This document shows positions 62,763-64,000 of a DNA stretch of 64,000 bases, one piece after another; within the stretch, counting starts at the first letter, position 1; every line of letters starts with the position of its first letter. Under the pieces are notes generated by a model. That model did no database searches, was not told the origin of the DNA, and worked only from the letters and a program-made list of their open reading frames with translations. The stretch spans positions 248,001 to 312,000 of the forward strand of contig CAVXXB010000015.1 of NCBI GenBank assembly GCA_963765585.1, written 5' to 3'. A program made the translations under genes and the position numbers. This DNA is from CAVXXB01 sp963765585. Its GTDB lineage: Bacteria; Calditrichota; Calditrichia; JAJRVZ01.

Positions 62763-64000
62763 ATGACCGAAATATATCTTATAGTTATTATCGTCCTTCT
62801 TATCATAAATCTGATAATTATCATACGCAATTTAATGCGTGATAAGCACACATCGTTCCAAAAAATGCAGGATTCGCTAACCGCTCTAGAAAATACTATG
62901 ATCAAATCTGAAAAAACAATTCAGGATGATTTTCAAAGGAACCGTGAAGAAATTAATAAAATTGCCCGTGATAACCGCACGGAACTTACCGATGGCTTAA
63001 AATCCTTCTCGGAAAATTTCAGCCAGAACGTAAAAGAATTTAATCAGCTGCAACGGGATAAATTTAATGAATTAAGTGGTAAACAGGAAACCCTGAATAC
63101 TACCACCGAGTCCCGGCTGGAAAAATTACGTGAAACAGTTGAATCCCGCTTAAAGGCGATACAGGAAGACAATAACCTTAAACTGGAGAAAATGCGCGAA
63201 ACAGTAGATGAAAAATTACATAAAACACTGGAATCGCGTTTGGGAGAATCGTTCAAGCTGGTAAGCGAACGCTTAGAAAAAGTACAAAAAGGGCTGGGAG
63301 AGATGCAAACCCTGGCCAATGGCGTGGGCGATCTGAAGAAGGTATTATCCAATGTAAAAACCCGAGGTGTGATGGGTGAATATCAATTAGAAAATATTCT
63401 GGAACAGCTGCTGACCAACGAACAGTATGAAAAAAACGTAAAAACAAAATCCAATAGCAGTCAATTCGTCGAATTTGCCATTAAACTGCCGTCAAAAAAA
63501 GAGGATGGCAGCGTCGTATGGTTACCGGTGGATTCTAAATTTCCCACAGAGAATTATCTGGCATTACAGGAAGCTTATGAAACCGGCGATGTGGCACTAA
63601 TCGAAACATTGCGTCAGACACTGGCCCGAACAATTAAACTATTTGCCAAAGACATCCATGAAAAATATGTGGATCCACCCTATACCACCGACTTTGCCCT
63701 TATGTTTTTGCCCATAGAAGGATTGTATGCGGAAGTGTTACGCGATCCCGTTTTATTCGAAACCCTGCAGCGCGAATTCCGGATCATTGTCACCGGTCCG
63801 ACAACTTTATCAGCCATACTCAATAGTCTGCAAATGGGATTCCGGACACTTGCCATTGAGAAAAGATCCAGTGAAGTCTGGGAAGTGCTTGGGGCGATCA
63901 AAACCGAGTTTGGCAAGTTTGGCGACATGCTGGACAAAACAAAAAAGAAATTACGGGAAGCCAGCAATGTGGTGGAAGATGCCGGTACCCGTTCCCGTGC
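62763..64000 (+). CDS. rmuC: RmuC-family DNA recombination protein (cut by window edge)
   Basis: Open from ATG 62763 to the right edge, 412 codons without a stop. N-terminal membrane helix (YLIVIIVLLIINLIIII), a long coiled coil (residues ~25-180, repeated ETVESRL/ETVDEKL), then the RmuC domain: GVMGEYQLENILEQLL, VEFAIKLPSK, WLPVDSKFPTENY, YTTDFALMFLPIEGLY and ITGPTTLSAILNSLQMGF-like. RmuC limits DNA inversions between short inverted repeats in E. coli; that such a protein is encoded here among many inverted repeats is only a coincidence worth noting. The last residues lie outside the window. Confidence 0.92.
   Translation, partial: MTEIYLIVIIVLLIINLIIIIRNLMRDKHTSFQKMQDSLTALENTMIKSEKTIQDDFQRNREEINKIARDNRTELTDGLKSFSENFSQNVKEFNQLQRDKFNELSGKQETLNTTTESRLEKLRETVESRLKAIQEDNNLKLEKMRETVDEKLHKTLESRLGESFKLVSERLEKVQKGLGEMQTLANGVGDLKKVLSNVKTRGVMGEYQLENILEQLLTNEQYEKNVKTKSNSSQFVEFAIKLPSKKEDGSVVWLPVDSKFPTENYLALQEAYETGDVALIETLRQTLARTIKLFAKDIHEKYVDPPYTTDFALMFLPIEGLYAEVLRDPVLFETLQREFRIIVTGPTTLSAILNSLQMGFRTLAIEKRSSEVWEVLGAIKTEFGKFGDMLDKTKKKLREASNVVEDAGTRSR

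Noticed and set aside
1..64000. tRNA, rRNA or riboswitch genes
   Set aside because: None recognised by eye on either strand; a covariance-model scan was not possible.

Overview
The window reads as an AT-rich chromosome segment of a Gram-negative bacterium, most likely a member of the FCB superphylum (Calditrichota, KSB1, Marinimicrobia or Ignavibacteria type). The reasons are two secreted proteins ending in a NYPNPF-type C-terminal sorting domain, outer-membrane beta-barrels, thrombospondin-3-like calcium repeat proteins, an actinobacterial-style fused 2-oxoglutarate dehydrogenase and a PPi-type phosphofructokinase. The lineage is inferred from gene content only. No rRNA, tRNA, CRISPR array or prophage was seen. 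The one mobile element is an IS110-type insertion sequence.

Layout. 0-7 kb: SurA-like lipoprotein (cut by the left edge), K+ channel, Ntn-hydrolase, and a minus-strand pair of AgmX/PglI-domain and VIT-VWA proteins. 6.6-10.3 kb: thioesterase, ferritin, YjbQ-like protein, SDR, zinc ribbon. 10.5-14.9 kb: Lhr-type helicase in three frames. 14.9-24.3 kb, minus strand: cyclic-nucleotide-domain/aspartase fusion, DinB, XdhC, MocA-like transferase, phosphofructokinase, hybrid histidine kinase, alpha/beta hydrolase. 24.7-32.6 kb: M1 aminopeptidase, fumarylacetoacetase-rhodanese-MauE operon, fused 2-oxoglutarate dehydrogenase. 33-44.3 kb: beta-barrel protein, a DUF3179 lipoprotein with an in-frame UGA, a two-component system with an NtrC-type regulator, and a block of sigma-54-type promoters driving calcium-repeat proteins, a beta-barrel and cytochromes. 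44.4-54 kb: PurC, CopZ/CopA, PiT phosphate transport, CYTH protein, acetyl-CoA synthetase. 54.2-64 kb: IS110 element, isochorismatase, Hsp20, MOP-type membrane protein, subtilase, RmuC (cut by the right edge).

How it works together. Fumarylacetoacetase, aspartase, acetyl-CoA synthetase and 2-oxoglutarate dehydrogenase fit amino-acid and organic-acid catabolism feeding the TCA cycle. The 35-44 kb block looks like a regulated envelope and electron-transfer module: a membrane histidine kinase and NtrC-type regulator sit next to three GG-N10-GT/GA promoters, two of them with matching TCGAC-N6-GTCGA upstream palindromes. These promoters control calcium-repeat proteins, an outer-membrane barrel and a pentaheme cytochrome, followed by a monoheme cytochrome-porin.

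Two general features stand out. First, intergenic DNA is full of degenerate 7-bp quasi-tandem repeats and palindromes of several families, a few of which extend into coding sequence. Second, several genes carry one-base frame disruptions (lhr twice, agmX-like, mocA-like, subtilase C-terminus, IS110). These may be real decay, recoding or assembly error, and they should be kept in mind when weighing the UGA and frameshift claims. All calls are from reading the sequence; no database search was run.
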